From: Cherax quadricarinatus
Lineage: Eukaryota > Arthropoda > Malacostraca > Decapoda > Parastacidae
Reading direction: 5' to 3'
Length of the DNA stretch: 64,000 nucleotides
NCBI RefSeq assembly: GCF_038502225.1
Contig: NC_091311.1
Coordinates: 37,758,572 to 37,822,571, forward strand
Shown here in pieces: positions 21,355-33,554 of the stretch. Position numbers and translations under genes: made by a program. The notes below the pieces were generated by a model. The model was not told where the DNA came from and made no database searches. It saw nothing but the letters and a program-made list of their open reading frames with translations. The first letter of the stretch is position 1. Every line of letters begins with the position of its first letter.

Positions 21355-21560
21355 CAACTACAACATCCCCACCCCTCCTTCAGAGTGCAGGCACTGCCCC
21401 TCCCACCTCCAGGACTCAAGCCCAGCCTTTCATAAAAGTTATCAAACAGAAGAAGCACAAAGGGAATGAAAGGCCATTCAGGACATTGCAAGAAATTCTA
21501 AACCCAAAGTTACCCTACTCACACTCCAAAAACTCTTACAAGCCTGCTGGACACTCCAGT
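21355..21560 (-). mobile_element. RTE-like LINE 3' untranslated fragment
   Basis: CACCCCTCCTTCAGAGTGCA, CTCCAGGACTCAAGCCC and ACCCTACTCACACTCCAA match the 3' untranslated region of the full-length RTE-like element at 41730-41845 in the same orientation. It is diverged. Confidence 0.75.
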
Positions 21561-21564
21561 CCTT

Positions 21565-21760
21565 CAAAGGAGGTTCCCTGATGCTAGTGAGGGGCTCTAG
21601 CTCCAAGAAACTGGATTTGTTAAAAAATTGAATGTCTCCCAAACCCTAGACACTGTATGATCCTTAGGAGTTCAGCAATTCCCACTAAATATAATAAATG
21701 CATGGAGATGTGCTAAATGTGCTAGGGTTGTACAGCACCTAGGGAATGGGAGCTAATCAA
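21565..21760 (+). repeat. Dispersed repeat family R copy
   Basis: AGGTTCCCTGATGCTAGTGA, a GGGGCTCT block and TGTATGATCCTTAGGAG match the order of blocks in the copy at 31690-31855. It is old and has internal changes. Confidence 0.5.
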
Positions 21761-22129
21761 TTTTATCCAGAGGGAAAGAGGGTAGCTTCAAATTCAATTG
21801 CTAGTACGTTTGTGGAAAGCACATTAAAGTATAAAGATCAATGGACTACACTTCTGTATGAATACAGTATATACAAACTCAGTCAACAATATTGTATGTA
21901 TATTGAGAAACTTAACATATTTAATGGTTGAGTCTTGTGGACTGGTGTTTGGCAGTGTCTACCAGATCTTTTAAACTTTCATGAATCTCTGAAAAGCCTG
22001 AAGTGCTGTGCAACATTCTGAAAATATTCCAGTGACAATTCAGGACCCACACTAAAGCAGCTCATAAGCCATGCATTTTAAAGAAGACAGTATCTCACCC
22101 AGGTACAGTATTATCAACAAACATTGCTG

Positions 22130-24025
22130 AGAATAAGAAAAAGTTTTGGAGTGAGATTAATAAGTTATGAAAGTCTAGGGAACAAATGGATTTGACAGTT
22201 AAAAATAGGAGAAGAGTTCTTAGATAGAGAATTGGAACTATCGGGAAGATGGAGGGAATATTTTGAGGAACTGTTTAATTGTTGATGAAGATAGGAAAGC
22301 TGTAATTTTGTGCATTGGGCAAGGAGGTATAATATAGCAGTGAGGAAGAGCCAGATGTGAGTGGGGAGGGGGAGTGTGTGAGGCAGTGGGTAGAATGAAA
22401 GGGGGTAAAGCAGCTGGGATTGACGGGATAAAGACAGAAATGTTAAAAACAGATGGGGATATAGTTTTGGAATGGTTGGCACTTTTAACAAATGTATGGA
22501 AGAGGGGTATTTATGGATTGGCAGAGAGCATACATAATTCCTTTGCATAAAGGCAAAGCAGACAAGAGTGTATAAAAATTATTGGGGAATAAGCCTGTCG
22601 TGTATACTTGGTAAAGTGTATGGCAATTATTGAAAGAATTAAGAGTAAGCCGGACAGCAGGATCGCAGATGAACAAGGCTTTAGGAAGGGTAGGGGTGCA
22701 TAGACCAAGTGTTTACAGTGAAACATAAGTGAACAGTATTTAGATAAGGGTATAGAGGTTTTTGTTGCATTTATGGATTTGGAAAAGGCATATGATAGGG
22801 TAGATAGAAGAGCAATGTGGCAGATGTTGCAAATGTATGGAATTAGTGGTAGGTTACTGAAAGCAGTTAAGAGTTATTACAAGGATAATTAGGCTCAAAT
22901 TAGAGTATGTAGGAGAGAGAGAGATTATTTCCCAGTAAAAGTAGGCTTTAGACAGGGATGTGTAGTGTCACCATGGTTGTTCAATATATTAATAGATGGG
23001 GTTGTAAGGGAAGTAAACGCTTAGGTGTTGAATTAAGAGATGAAGCTAACACAAAGTTGTCAGTCAATTTTTACTGATGACACTGCTTTTGGGAGATTCT
23101 GAAGAGAAGTTGCAGAGGTTAGTGAATGAATTTGGAAGGGTATGTAAAAGAAGGAAATTAAAAGTGAGTATACGAAAGAGCAAGGTGATGAAGATAACAA
23201 AAAATTTAGGTAATGAAAGACTTAATATCAGATTGGAGGGAAGGAAGGAGTGAATGTATTCAGATATTTGGGAGTGGACTTGTCAGCAGATGGGTCTAGG
23301 AAAGATGAGGTGAATCATAGAATTGATGATGGGGGAAAAAGGTGAGTGGGGCACTGAAGAGTCTGTGGAGACAAAGAACATTATCAATGGAAGCAGAGAG
23401 GGGAATGTATGAGAGTATAGTGGTAGCTATGCTCATGTATGGGTAGTGAATGTTGCAACAAGAAGGCTGGAGGCTGTGGAGATGCCTTGTCTGGGGGCAA
23501 TGTCTGGTGTGAATATAATGCAGAGAATCCATAGCTTTTAATTTAGGTGTGGGATTTCTAAAAGTAATTATCCAAAGTGCAGAGGCAGGGTTACTGAGGT
23601 GGTTTGAACAATGAAAGGATGGGGCAGTCCTAGGAAAGGTTGGAGGGAGAGGGTAAAGGAGGTTTTGTGTGAGGGGCTTGGATTTCCAGTAAGTGTACAC
23701 GAGCGTGTTAGATAGGAGCGAGTGGAGACAAATGGCATTTATGACGATGTGCTGTTGGAGTGTGAGCAAAGTAACATTTATGAAGGGATTTAGGGAAACC
23801 GGTTAGCTGGACTTGAGTCCTGGAGATAGAAAGTACAGTGCCTGCACTCTGAAGGGTGTTGATATGTGGCATTTTTTTTTTAACTGTACTGTATGCATGC
23901 CTCTGGCAAGACAGTGATGAAATGAATGATGAGGCAAGTGTTTCCTCTTTTTTGGGTCACCCTGCCTCGTTGGGAAATGGTCAATGTGTTAAAAAAAAAA
24001 AAAAAAAAAAAAAGTAAAAGTATTA
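22130..24025 (+). mobile_element. Decayed RTE-like LINE
   Basis: The plus strand can be read, with many frameshifts and stops, along the reverse-transcriptase half of the protein encoded at 41844-44750: AGIDGIKTEMLK, IKSKPDSRIADEQGF, FVAFMDLEKAYDRVDR, FRQGCVVSPWLF, a TDDTAFGRF-like catalytic box, and the C-terminal RRRLEAVEMPCLGAM-like region. The 3' end has TTTTTTGGGTCACCCTGCC and a poly(A) of more than 20. The endonuclease half is missing. Confidence 0.85.
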
Positions 24026-24044
24026 GGATAACATGTAATAATAA

Positions 24045-24280
24045 TTATTATAATCAAGGGGGAAGCACTAAACCCGTAGGATTATACAGTGCCTGTGGGG
24101 GGGATGGAAGGTATTCAGAGTTAATTCAGGGAACTGGAGCACAGATGTAATAAGGTGTAATATTATAATCAGAATGATGTGCCAAACCCTTAAGGATCAT
24201 ACAGTGCTGAGAGAAGTGTAATAGAGTATGACCTGAGAAAGGAGAGGGCAATGCCTTTCACCAGCACCAAGATACCCTCT
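24045..24280. repeat. Two adjacent copies of dispersed repeat family R
   Basis: ATTATAATCAAGGGGGAAGC, CTAAACCCGTAGGATTATAC (24050-24095) and a second start at about 24163 (ATAATCAGAATGATGTGCCA) show two partial copies in the same orientation. It is opposite to the copy at 31690-31855. Confidence 0.6.
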
Positions 24281-24284
24281 TTAA

Positions 24285-24493
24285 CCCTTAAACAGTCCAA
24301 AGAGATCGACGTTCAAACTCGTAGTGCTACAAAAGTAATCTTTTTTTTACATATTTTCAAATATAACAAAAAAAAATGTAGATAAAAGTTTTTTTACACG
24401 TTTTCAAATGTAAAACAAAAAAGATGATCTACATTCTTTTACATACTTTCAGATGTTGAAAAAACGTATATGTACGTTTGGACTATTTAAGGG
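24285..24493. mobile_element. piggyBac-type MITE (209 bp)
   Basis: TTAA at 24281-24284 and 24494-24497 flanks terminal repeats CCCTTAAACAGTCC and GGACTATTTAAGGG. The interior has several TTTTCAAATATAA-type repeats. A close relative (same length class) lies at 47212-47424. TTAA duplication is the hallmark of piggyBac transposases. Confidence 0.9.
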
Positions 24494-24497
24494 TTAA

Positions 24498-25838
24498 AGG
24501 GAGAGATTAAAATATAATAGTGTTCCATTTATTTTATTTTAGTCTCAATATTCCATTAAATAAAGTTTTGATTATCTGAGTAATTGATTCTACCTTTCCC
24601 TTCCTCAGGTCATACTCTATTGCACCTCTCCCTCCCCACTAGAGCTAGTGTGTTCTTGCTAGACACACTATCAATAGAACCTTGAACATTCAAAAAGGTG
24701 TTGAGAGAACCTCCCAAACTATTGCTCAGCTACATTTGTTTAAAGATGGATTAACTTTACCTATTTCAGTAATGAAATTACAGTATTCTTTACCATTCAC
24801 TTTATTTACCTAAATATATGATTTATACACATTTTGAAGCAGCTAACTAAATTGCCAGTCAAATATCACAGCAATTTAATACAGAAGCATAGACTCTTTG
24901 TGCATTTAACCCCTATGGGTTTAGCCCTTTTTCCTTATACATAATAATATAACAGACACTTAGCAAGATTTTTAATGCTGCCGTCAGTTATGCACATAAT
25001 TTATATTTTTATTTTGAGCAAACATTTGTACATTAATTGGGAAGCCCTATGAAATGTCTTATAGACTGGGCAACTCAATATTTACCAGTGATTTACCTTA
25101 GGAATTTATGAAAATATCAAAATTCCTGCATGCAGTGTAAATGGTGGATAATTTATTCACAAACAGAACCAATTATTATAATAGGAATAATAATTTATAA
25201 GAAATTGTCATAGTAGAAAACAAGCTCTTAACATGTATAGGTCATAGTGCACAATAGAACTTAAATATATACTAAAAAATATCAGCATATAATCAAACTA
25301 CAGCTGTACCTGCAGTTATTATAACCATGTAACCTAATCACATTTCTGATGCATGCATGACTAAAAAATTCAGATTTTAATTGTATAGCTGTTAGATTTT
25401 CCCATATAATGTTTCAAACCTATGTTCTGATACTTAGCTACTAGTAATATTAGCATTTAAAGAATGTGACATGGTTTTATAATAGTTTCTCCAGCCTTGC
25501 CTGAAATATGTATACTATATTATGGTTTAAGCAATTGTACATTTTCATTATGCTATCCTGATATTGTGAAGTAAATTTTTTGCTTTGAATACGTGGTTCA
25601 AGGAATTTATTTTACATAACCAATTATTATACATAACACTAACATCAATAATTTTGTACAAAACAATTATTGAAATTGTGTATCTACATTCATACTAAAA
25701 CTATTTATTGAAATTTATAATGAAGCTTGTTTTGATATACTGAAACTTGACTGAAATTTATATTTAAACTTTACTAATTTTTAATGTACACACATGGTAA
25801 TTTGACCATTATCCTGAAAATAATATTTTGCAATAAAC
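24498..25838. other. AT-rich sequence 3' of CCNK
   Basis: No gene or recognised repeat is seen apart from a short R-like piece near 24905-24950. Distal 3' untranslated sequence of CCNK could extend here if the signals at 25839-25849 are not used. Confidence 0.4.
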
Positions 25839-25849
25839 TTTATTTTATT
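25839..25849 (-). promoter_or_regulatory. Candidate polyadenylation signals of CCNK
   Basis: Two overlapping AATAAA hexamers on the minus strand (25844-25839 and 25849-25844) lie about 95-100 nt beyond the CCNK stop codon. Position and sequence fit a poly(A) signal. AATAAA is common in AT-rich DNA, so use is not proven. Confidence 0.5.
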
Positions 25850-25943
25850 TCAGTTAGATAAAAAATTATATGCAGGACTAACATATAATACATAACAGTC
25901 GTAGTCTAAAAAGAACAGGGCATAGTGACGAATAAGAAAATAC

Positions 25944-26674
25944 TCAGTATTGTCTGGAACTTGAGTGAGAATAGGAATTTGGAGGTGGATATGATGAGGA
26001 TGGACCCGCTGTTGGATAGCTAGTTGGATTAGTAGAAGCAGGTGGTGGTGCATAATATGAAGAGGAGGTAGACCCATGAGGAGGAGGAGGGTAGTGACTC
26101 TGAGGAGGTGGTTGATTTGTGGGTGGGGTGGGGTAATGTGTTGTGGTGGATGCTTGATGGTAAGAAGCAGGAGGATGATTTGTTGTAGAATAATGAGACG
26201 GTGGAGGTTGTGAAGTATAATGTGGAGGAGCAGCAGCAGCTTGGCATGTAGATGCAGCAGGTGGGGGGTAGTGTCTTTGAGGTGGTTGATATGCTGGAGG
26301 GGGTGCCTGAGGAGGAGCCTGTGGAGGTGGCCCTTGAGTAGTAGATGGAGGGTAAGAATATGGGTACCGCTGGGTAGCAGCAGTAGAAGTTCCCTGAGAT
26401 GAACTTTGGGAAGGATAAGATGAAGGATAATTTGAATACTGGTAGGGGTACTGGAAGGATTGTGAGGGAGTAGTATTTTCTGTCTTGGCAGGAGAGGATT
26501 TCACTTCTTCTTTCTTAACCTTCTTGGCAGGAGGTGGAGCTGCACTGCTTGCCTGTGTTGGTGTTGATGGTCGTCGAGGAGTAGCTCCAGGCATGACGAG
26601 AGCAGTGTCACCAGAAGTTGATCCTGTTTCTGATCTATTTGGTGAGTAGAGATCAAGAACTTGGTGACATATAT
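25944..26674 (-). CDS. CCNK: Cyclin K, last coding exon
   Basis: Cyclin K pairs with CDK12/CDK13 in the nucleus. The kinase phosphorylates the RNA polymerase II C-terminal domain and supports transcription of long and DNA-damage-response genes. The exon begins after TTTTCAG at 26675. Its first two bases complete the Asp codon split with the upstream exon, giving LLED then ICHQVLDLYS, the end of the cyclin fold. The rest, about 230 residues, is low-complexity: a basic patch (PAKKVKKEEVKSSPAKTE) that may be a nuclear signal, then Pro/Tyr/Ser/Gln-rich sequence (PPPQAPPQAPPPAYQPPQ) to a TGA at 25946-25944. A proline-rich tail is characteristic of animal cyclin K. Length and phase fit the other three exons. 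Confidence 0.93.
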
Positions 26675-26922
26675 CTGAAAACATAAAAATAAATTATTTC
26701 ATCTCCTAATAAACAAATACTGGATACAGCATCTGAAAAGGAATTATGTTGCTTAATAATAAGTAAATTCTTTCTAACTGTCGACACATACCAAACTACT
26801 GCATTTCTTCCAAGCCTCTTCCAAACTAGTCAGTGGCGATATTCCTGCTAAGATCAGCAAGACCTTCCCTTACCCATTTCCTACCTACAAGCCAAAATAT
26901 GGCTGAAAAATAATATACCGTA

Positions 26923-27340
26923 CAGCAGGTCCTCGAATAATGTTGTTTTGTTATAACATGGATGAGAAAAAATCCAATACAAATTACTGTAAAATAAAAA
27001 TTCAAAGTATACAACACTCATACAAATGCATGACAAACAATGTGGTACAAAAACACTCAGCGAGCCCATCATATTTATTATTGTTTTTGAACTGCGTGAT
27101 GGTAGGAAGTGCTCCTTACAATTTTAGCTTTACAAACATTTATTCCTTGATTTAACCCTGTTGTAATGAGTGCTAAAGATGCACTGTGCACCTGTCTGTG
27201 ACCACAAAAAACAGAGAAAAAGTGTGACATTAGAAACAAAGCAAGAAGTTTCAATTAGCCTATGGTAAAACTGGTTTCATTATACTTCATTTGTTGTAGT
27301 TTCCAAGACCCTATTGATGATATTAAGAGAGGACTTGCTA
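26923..27340. mobile_element. pogo/mariner-type MITE in CCNK intron
   Basis: TA dinucleotides flank the termini CAGCAGGTCCTCGAATAA and, inverted, TAGCAAGTCCTCTCTTAAT. The interior is 418 bp and non-coding. The TA target and termini place it with Tc1/mariner/pogo elements. Confidence 0.6.
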
Positions 27341-28375
27341 TACTTTACTTCCATTGTGAACTCCTTTCTGGCAAATCTACTTTTAAGATAAATCAAATGT
27401 TATTTCAGTAAAGGCCAAACAATAATTATGATATACAGTAGACTGTCCTTTAACATGAGTTTATTTGGCACAATTCGGTTATAGCACGACTGAAGAATTG
27501 CGGCACAATTTTATTCAACACTTCGTAAAATTTAACATGGTTCAGTTTGCGAGTGGAAAAAAAAAAATTTTGAGTGCGCAGTCACCCGCAGGATTGGCTG
27601 TGAGTTATACCACTGCTTCAACAAGGAAGACCTACTGCCACCCTCTGCAACCACCACCACCACCCTCCCAGCCTTCAATTCAGTTCATACGTGTGTAGGG
27701 CGATCCTCTGGGAGTTCGCTGTGTTTGTTTAGACACATATTTTAATTGCTATATCTAAAATCTGCCAAGCAATCATGGCACCCAGTAGGCATACAAGTAT
27801 TCTGAAAGTGGCAAGAAAACGTATAAATGTTTAAGTCTTAGAATTAACAAAGAAAATAGAGATATTAGACAAGAGATAGCCAGTGGCCATAATGAAGCTC
27901 ACTTTGTGCACAAAAGAATGAGGTAAATATATGACTGTACATGATGACTGACTTCACTGATTTACTGACTGAATTACTTACTGGCTTGACTGACTTTAAA
28001 ATAGAACAGAAATCTATTACAGAATTTATGCACACTCCAGTACAACCGTTGACTTCAGTACCAGAACCTCTACCATCCACCTCAGCCCAGTAGGGCCACA
28101 GCATAACTCTCCACAATTATCCACAATTTAAGGTAAGAAATACTATTATTTCTATTGCATTTGTAATCTTAAGCAGTAAAAACAACATAATACATCACGA
28201 CAATGAACTACAATTACATATTCACTTTTATTTTTGAAAGATGTGGCGGCCTAAAAAAAAGTTTTGGCTTTTGGGGCTCCAAGGAATGTAACCCTATTTT
28301 TCCTATAAATTCTTCAGTTCATCTAACACAGTTTTACCTAACACGACGTTTTCAGGAACATAACTACTGTGTTAA

Positions 28376-31300
28376 CCCTTTGAGGGTTTTCGTCGTACTA
28401 GTACGTCTTACGCGTAGGGGTTTTTGACGTACTAGTACGCATAAATTCTAGCGGCCTCAAATCTCGCGCGAAAAGGCTGATAGGCCTAGGTGTGAGAGAA
28501 TGGGTCTGCGTGGTCAGTGTGCGCGGTAGAAAAAAAATCTGGGACCCAGTGGTGCATTGTGGGAATGCCCTCTTAGTAAACAATGTCCACCATGCCTCGC
28601 GGTAAGAAGCTCCTCACTCCTCGGCGAATTGGGACACTTTTGTTCCCCAGTGACAGTTCTAATAGTGATGGAAGTGCCAGTGAAGATGAGTTTCGTGGTT
28701 TTAGTGAGGTTTTGACCGAAACTAATGACCATAATATCGGTAATAGTGAAGAAAACCCAGACGACCCTCAGCCTTCCACCTCTGGTGCTGGGCCCTCGTG
28801 TTCACGTTCAGTTGTTCCAGAACCCAAGAGGAAACTTCTATTTTCCCAAATCCCAGACTCAGATGAGAGCATGGGTGATGATAGTGATAGTGAATATGAA
28901 CTACAAGCTCTTCAAACTAGTTCCAGTAGTGATAGTGAAGTGCAATATTCCCCAGTGAAGCGTCAGTATATACGACGATATATGCGCTCTGGAAGTGTGC
29001 CATATGTTATACCAAGGGGAAGGAGTGTATCTCGGAGTACATCCCGTGGCTGTACAACAGGAACAGACAGTGAAAATGACGAAGATACTGTTGCAATTGG
29101 GATGGAAAATGTGCGTGGTGGTAGTGGTGCCGGCGGTGAGGCACCAGCAGTGGGCCATGCTGCCACCCACGCTGCCAGCCACGCCGCTGCCTCAGCTGAT
29201 CTAGAACAAAGGCCACCATCCCCCACTCCCCCACCACACCAGCCTCCACAACCACAACTTCCACAACCACAACCTCCACAACCACAACCACCTGTCATTG
29301 TCCAGTACCCACCAGCAGACCGCACCTGGGATTGGCAGGAAGCTGTCAATTTTGTTCCAAATCCCCACCAGTTTGATGGCAGCCAAAGTGGAATACGGCC
29401 ATCTTGTGCACTTGGGAACAATGCCACTGAACTGGAATGTTTCGAGTTATTCTTTGACGAACCACTGATGAAAAGTATTGTCATGGAAAGCAACACATAC
29501 TACGAGTACACCATGGCAAACACAATACTTTCACCAAAATCACGTCTACACCAATGGAAGGAGGCAACTGTGGCTGAGATGTATCTTTTCTTTGCCACAA
29601 TAATGCTTATGCCACATGTGTATAAGCACAAAGTGAAATCATACTGGTCAACAGACCCCCTGATTGCAACACCAGGTTTCAGTGATATAATGCCAGTGAA
29701 TTGATTTGTGCTAATGTTACGTATGCTTCACTTCTCAGATAAAACCAGGCCTGACAGAACTGACAGGTTATATAAGATTAGGAATGTGTTTGTGTATCTG
29801 AAACAGAAATTCAGTACTCATTTTTATCCCTTCAGGAAGCTTGTAATTGACGAGTCTTTGATTCTGTTCAAAGGAAGACTCTCTTTCAAGCAGTACATAC
29901 CAAGCAAGAGGAAACGCTTTGGTATAAAGTTGTTTGTGCTTTGTGATTGTTACAGTGGTCTGGTATTGGATATTATTGTGTACACTGGAAGTTATACATT
30001 GCAAAATACCAGGAAGTTATTGGGCATCTCAGGTGATGTGGTTCGAACAATGATAGAACCATACCTTGGTAAGGGGCATATATTATATACAGATAACTGG
30101 TACACAAGCCCCTCACTCAGTGATTTTTTGCGAGTGAACATGACAGATGTGTGTGGCACAGTGCGTGCAAATCGAAAACGTATGCCCAGGTTTGATGCTG
30201 GCACTCGCAGAGGTGAGGTGCAGGCGTTTGCTGCCAATGACATCATGGCATTTCGGTGGCATGACAAACGAGATGTCACACTGTTGTCATCAATTCACCC
30301 TAATGAAATGGCAGACAGTGGCAGGCAGCATAGAGAGAGAAATGAACCCATTCTAAAACCTGCAGCTGTGATTGATTACACCTTCAACATGCGTTCAGTG
30401 GACAAATGTGACATGCAGATTGGGTTTGCTGATTGTGTTCGCAAGAGTTATAAGTGGTACATCAAACTGTTTTTCCATCTTCTGGACATTTCCATGCTCA
30501 ATGCTTATAATATGTATAAGATGAGCACCAGAAACAAACCACAGTACGGCGAATTCTGTTTGTCTGTCATCAGACAAATAGTATTCAAGTACCAAGGAAA
30601 TGCACCTGCAATTGACCGCCCACCAAATTATCAACAACTACCTGCTCGTCTGAAGCATGGTGATCACTTCCTGGTAAAACTGCCTGCTACTGCTTTGAAG
30701 AAAAAGGCTCAGAAGAGGTGTTACGTCTGTTCACATACAAAAAAACGCCCACGACAACGCAGAGACACTCGTTTTATGTGTGAGGAGTGCAAAACTCCAC
30801 TGTGCATGACACCATGTTTCAAAGAGTTCCACAGGCTGCAGAACTTCTAGAAACATGTCCTGTGACTGTATATGTGTATATATTATTATAATCAAAAAGA
30901 AGCGCTAAGCCACAAGGGCTATACAGCGTATGTGTATATAAAATATAGAAAAATAGTAATAAACAACATTTCATATTGTTTGTTTGTGTAAATATTTTCT
31001 GTAAACAAAATAATGACAACAGTGTTTACGCCCTTATTGTGTAGTATTGAAAAAGAAATAACTTACAAAATACTGATCATGTTGGCCTCAGAGGCCATAA
31101 AAGTTACTCAGAAAAAGAAAAATTGAAAAAAAATTGAAAATAGTACATAAAAAAGTAAATAGAAAAATACCGGGTGACGGCAGTCGGCGATGTTACCATA
31201 TGTTGTTCAATTTTGGCAAATTTCACACCTCCATATCTCGGTAAGTATTGACGTTAAAATTTTTTTGTTTAGCCTATAATGTTTAGAAAAAATACTATTT

Positions 31301-31389
31301 TTTCATAAGAAAAAATAATTTTTTTTTTTTTTGAAATTTGGCCGACCCTGAGAACGAGTTTCGGAGAGGGCCTGTCGACCCTCAAAGGG
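28376..31389 (+). mobile_element. piggyBac element, nearly intact
   Basis: TTAA at 28372-28375 and 31390-31393 flanks inverted termini CCCTTTGAGGGT and ACCCTCAAAGGG. The left subterminal region has two CGTACTAGTACG palindromes (28394-28405 and 28428-28439). The transposase gene fills 28583-30850. A 3' untranslated part contains a family-R-like piece at 30880-30932. It was inserted into an older pogo-like element. Confidence 0.93.
28583..30850 (+). pseudogene. piggyBac transposase, one in-frame stop
   Basis: This would be a DDD-type transposase of about 755 residues that cuts and pastes at TTAA. The N-terminal third is acidic and Ser/Pro-rich (GDDSDSEYELQ; then PPHQPPQPQLPQPQPPQPQP). The catalytic core begins near residue 250. 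An in-frame TGA at 29702-29704 splits it right after DIMPVN. Reading resumes in the same frame with FVLMLRMLHFSD, so a single substitution explains the break; a CGA codon turned TGA is the simplest guess. Catalytic Asp candidates are in KLVIDESL, LYTDNWYTSP and SVDKCDMQ. The C-terminus has a Cys-rich zinc-binding region (CYVC, CEEC, CMTPC). Confidence 0.92.
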
Positions 31390-31689
31390 TTAAATGACGG
31401 TCTACTGTAGTAACAGAAAATTTCTTATTTGTACAGATATTCTTTGTTACAATTGTGACAGCAAATCTGCTGGCCTCTACAGTGACACTGTAGCTAAAAT
31501 ATACTAAATTATTACTACGAGGATCTATTCAAGGACTTTATTAATAAGAAGACTGGAGTAAGAGCCAGGCTACAATTGTGAAGGTATTTAAGGAAACTGG
31601 TTAGTTGGGCTTGAGATACAAAGATGGGAAAGAGAGTACTTGCCCTCTGATGAATGGGAAGTAATGTTGCAATTCAGTGGAGTAGTCCC

Positions 31690-31855
31690 CTCAAGGAAGG
31701 TTCCTTGATGTTGGTGAGGGGCTCTTGATTTAGGGAATTGGATCTGTGCTCCAGTTCCCCGAATTAAGCCTGAATGCCTTCCACATCCCCCCCCCCCCAG
31801 GTGCTGTATAATCCTCCGGGTTTAGCGCTTCCCCCTTGATTATAATAATAATCAG
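31690..31855 (+). repeat. Dispersed repeat family R, best copy
   Basis: The blocks in order are AAGGTTCCTTGATGTTGGTG, GGGGCTCTTGATTTAGGGAA, CAGTTCCCCGAATTAAGCC, a C-run, and GTGCTGTATAATCCTCC, ending GCGCTTCCCCCTTGATTATA. Partial copies occur at 8025, 21565, 24045, 30880, 47875, 52055 and 59940. No terminal structure is clear. Confidence 0.65.
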
Positions 31856-31990
31856 TGGAGCAGTTAAAATGTGGTGAATTTGTACTTCTTGCAAGGCAAC
31901 TACTGAATCAGCAAAAATTAGTGTTTTTATTTCTTTGGGTTTCTGTACCATTGTGCATAAAAAAAAAAAAATGAAACCTCAAGCAGAGGT

Positions 31991-32427
31991 CTTCTTTCAA
32001 CAAACCAGCTGTATCCCACTGAGGCAGGGTGGCCCATTAAGAAAAACAAAAGTTTCTCTTCATAGCTTTAGTAATGTATGCAGGAGAAGGGGTTACTAGC
32101 CTTGCTCCTGACATTTTAGTTGCCTCTTACAACACGCATAGCTTATAAAGAAAATTCTGTTCCACTTTCCCCATGGAGATCTAGCAAGAAAATAGAAAAC
32201 CCAGAGGGATATATATATATTTATATATATGATTGTACATGTATGTGCAGTGTGACCTAAGTGTAAGGAGAAGTAGCAAGACGTACTTGAAATCTTGCAG
32301 GTTTTGAGATAGAAAGATACCACCAATCCCACCATCATGTAAAACAATTACAGGTTTCCATTTTACATTCGTTTAGTAAGGACAGTAGTACCTCCCTGGG
32401 TGAGTTGCTGTCTACCAACCTACTACT
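31991..32427 (-). mobile_element. LINE leader-tail chimera, copy S1
   Basis: On the minus strand the first 330 bp match the 5' leader of the RTE-like LINE (44780-45165): AGGTACTACTGTCC-type start, TTTTACATGATGGT, CTTGCTACTTCTCCTTACAC, and GGCTAGTAACCCCTTCTCCT. After ATTACTAAA and about 20 bp, the sequence jumps to the LINE's 3' tail, GGGCCACCCTGCCTCAGTGG. All coding sequence is missing. The same junction recurs in two other copies. Confidence 0.8.
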
Positions 32428-32573
32428 TATCTCAAATAGAATTATATACAGCAATATAATGTGGTATGAACTCACTTGTTGATTACAAGAGTCAACACAG
32501 CTTCAAGTCACTCATTCCAGGTTACTACAGTGTCAAAGTGGCACCTGAGATTTAGCTACATGCTTCTGCTGAG

Positions 32574-33390
32574 TGTTACACCCGTTTGTTCATTTTAAGT
32601 AGACTGTTTATCACAATGATATACTTTTATATGTTATTTTTGCTATTTCACTTAATATTATATTCAGGAGTAATTCCATTAGTAGCTAAAATGGATTTAC
32701 TCTATAATATTATCTGGTCGTATTACTTAGCTTTGTATTTAGGTAGGTCGTTTAATTAGTGTCAACTGCTGGTGACCTGGCCAAGCACCAGTAGGTGTTT
32801 TGAGCTGCTCAACCCCTGTTCCGACCGAGACAAAGTGGGCTGGTAAAGCCTCACAGAGTTCAGTTCATACCTTCCTTTGGACCAGGAAGGGTCGAGGGAA
32901 GTATCCACCTCTAAACCACCATTCGCCTCCCTAGAAAATCCCAGGAATTTTCAGGAGCTTACTGCTAAGACTTATCTCGGTTGGAGAAGGCGGTCGAGAA
33001 GCTCTTAGAGAAAGTGAAGCCAAGTGAGCAAGCCTCTGTAGTGTATGAGGACTTATTGTAAAGTGAACCCTATCATAAGAAATCTATTAATGTGTTCGAG
33101 TTTTTAGGCAACGCCTGTGCATGTGCATATACTAATATTTCGTGACTCACTCAGAGCCATTTGTAAATACTAAACCCAGTACTGTGTTGTTTTAATGAGG
33201 AATGGTAAAAGTATTCTACTCATAGTGCAAAATATGAGAAGGTGAATTTAAGTGATTATTATGATTATTAATAAATTAAATAGAAACTAAGAAAATTCCT
33301 TTTCCTCTGAAGTGAGTACCTAGACGTACTAAGTTTATTTTGTTACGAAAAGCACTATAACCCAGGGACCAACTGACTATGTTCGTAACA
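32574..33390. mobile_element. Candidate solo LTR
   Basis: The segment starts TGTTAC and ends GTAACA. It is flanked by CTGAG (32569-32573) and CCGAG (33391-33395), a 5-bp target duplication with one mismatch. An AATAAA-containing stretch lies near 33270. There is no coding region. Solo LTRs arise by recombination between the two ends of an LTR retrotransposon. The family is unknown. Confidence 0.5.
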
Positions 33391-33554
33391 CCGAGTTATT
33401 CAACAATATTCACATCATTTTAGGCACTGTTAAATATATTTGTATTTACGTCTTGTTTACACTGGAAACAACACGTTCTGCAATTAGGGCTGTAGGATAA
33501 TTATTCAGTGATGTTCAAATTTCATTGTTTAAAATACTCATTTGTACTTCATGT

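Larger units (their letters stand above)
27436..31407. mobile_element. pogo-like element interrupted by piggyBac
   Basis: The termini CAGTAGACTGTCCTTTAAC (27436) and, inverted, CAGTAGACCGTCATTTAAC (ending at 31407) are flanked by TA. A relic reading MAPSRHTSILKV at about 27777 resembles the start of a Tigger-type transposase, and KIEQKSITEFMHTP near 27990 a later part, so the core is deleted. The right terminal repeat contains the TTAA used by the piggyBac at 28376-31389. Without that insert the element would be about 0.95 kb. Confidence 0.7.

Noticed and set aside
26220..26402. A plus-strand Arg/Ser/Trp-rich frame
   Set aside because: It is the antisense of the proline-rich tail of cyclin K.
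28963..29496. A 177-codon minus-strand frame
   Set aside because: It is the antisense of the Pro/Gln-rich N-terminal region of the piggyBac transposase.
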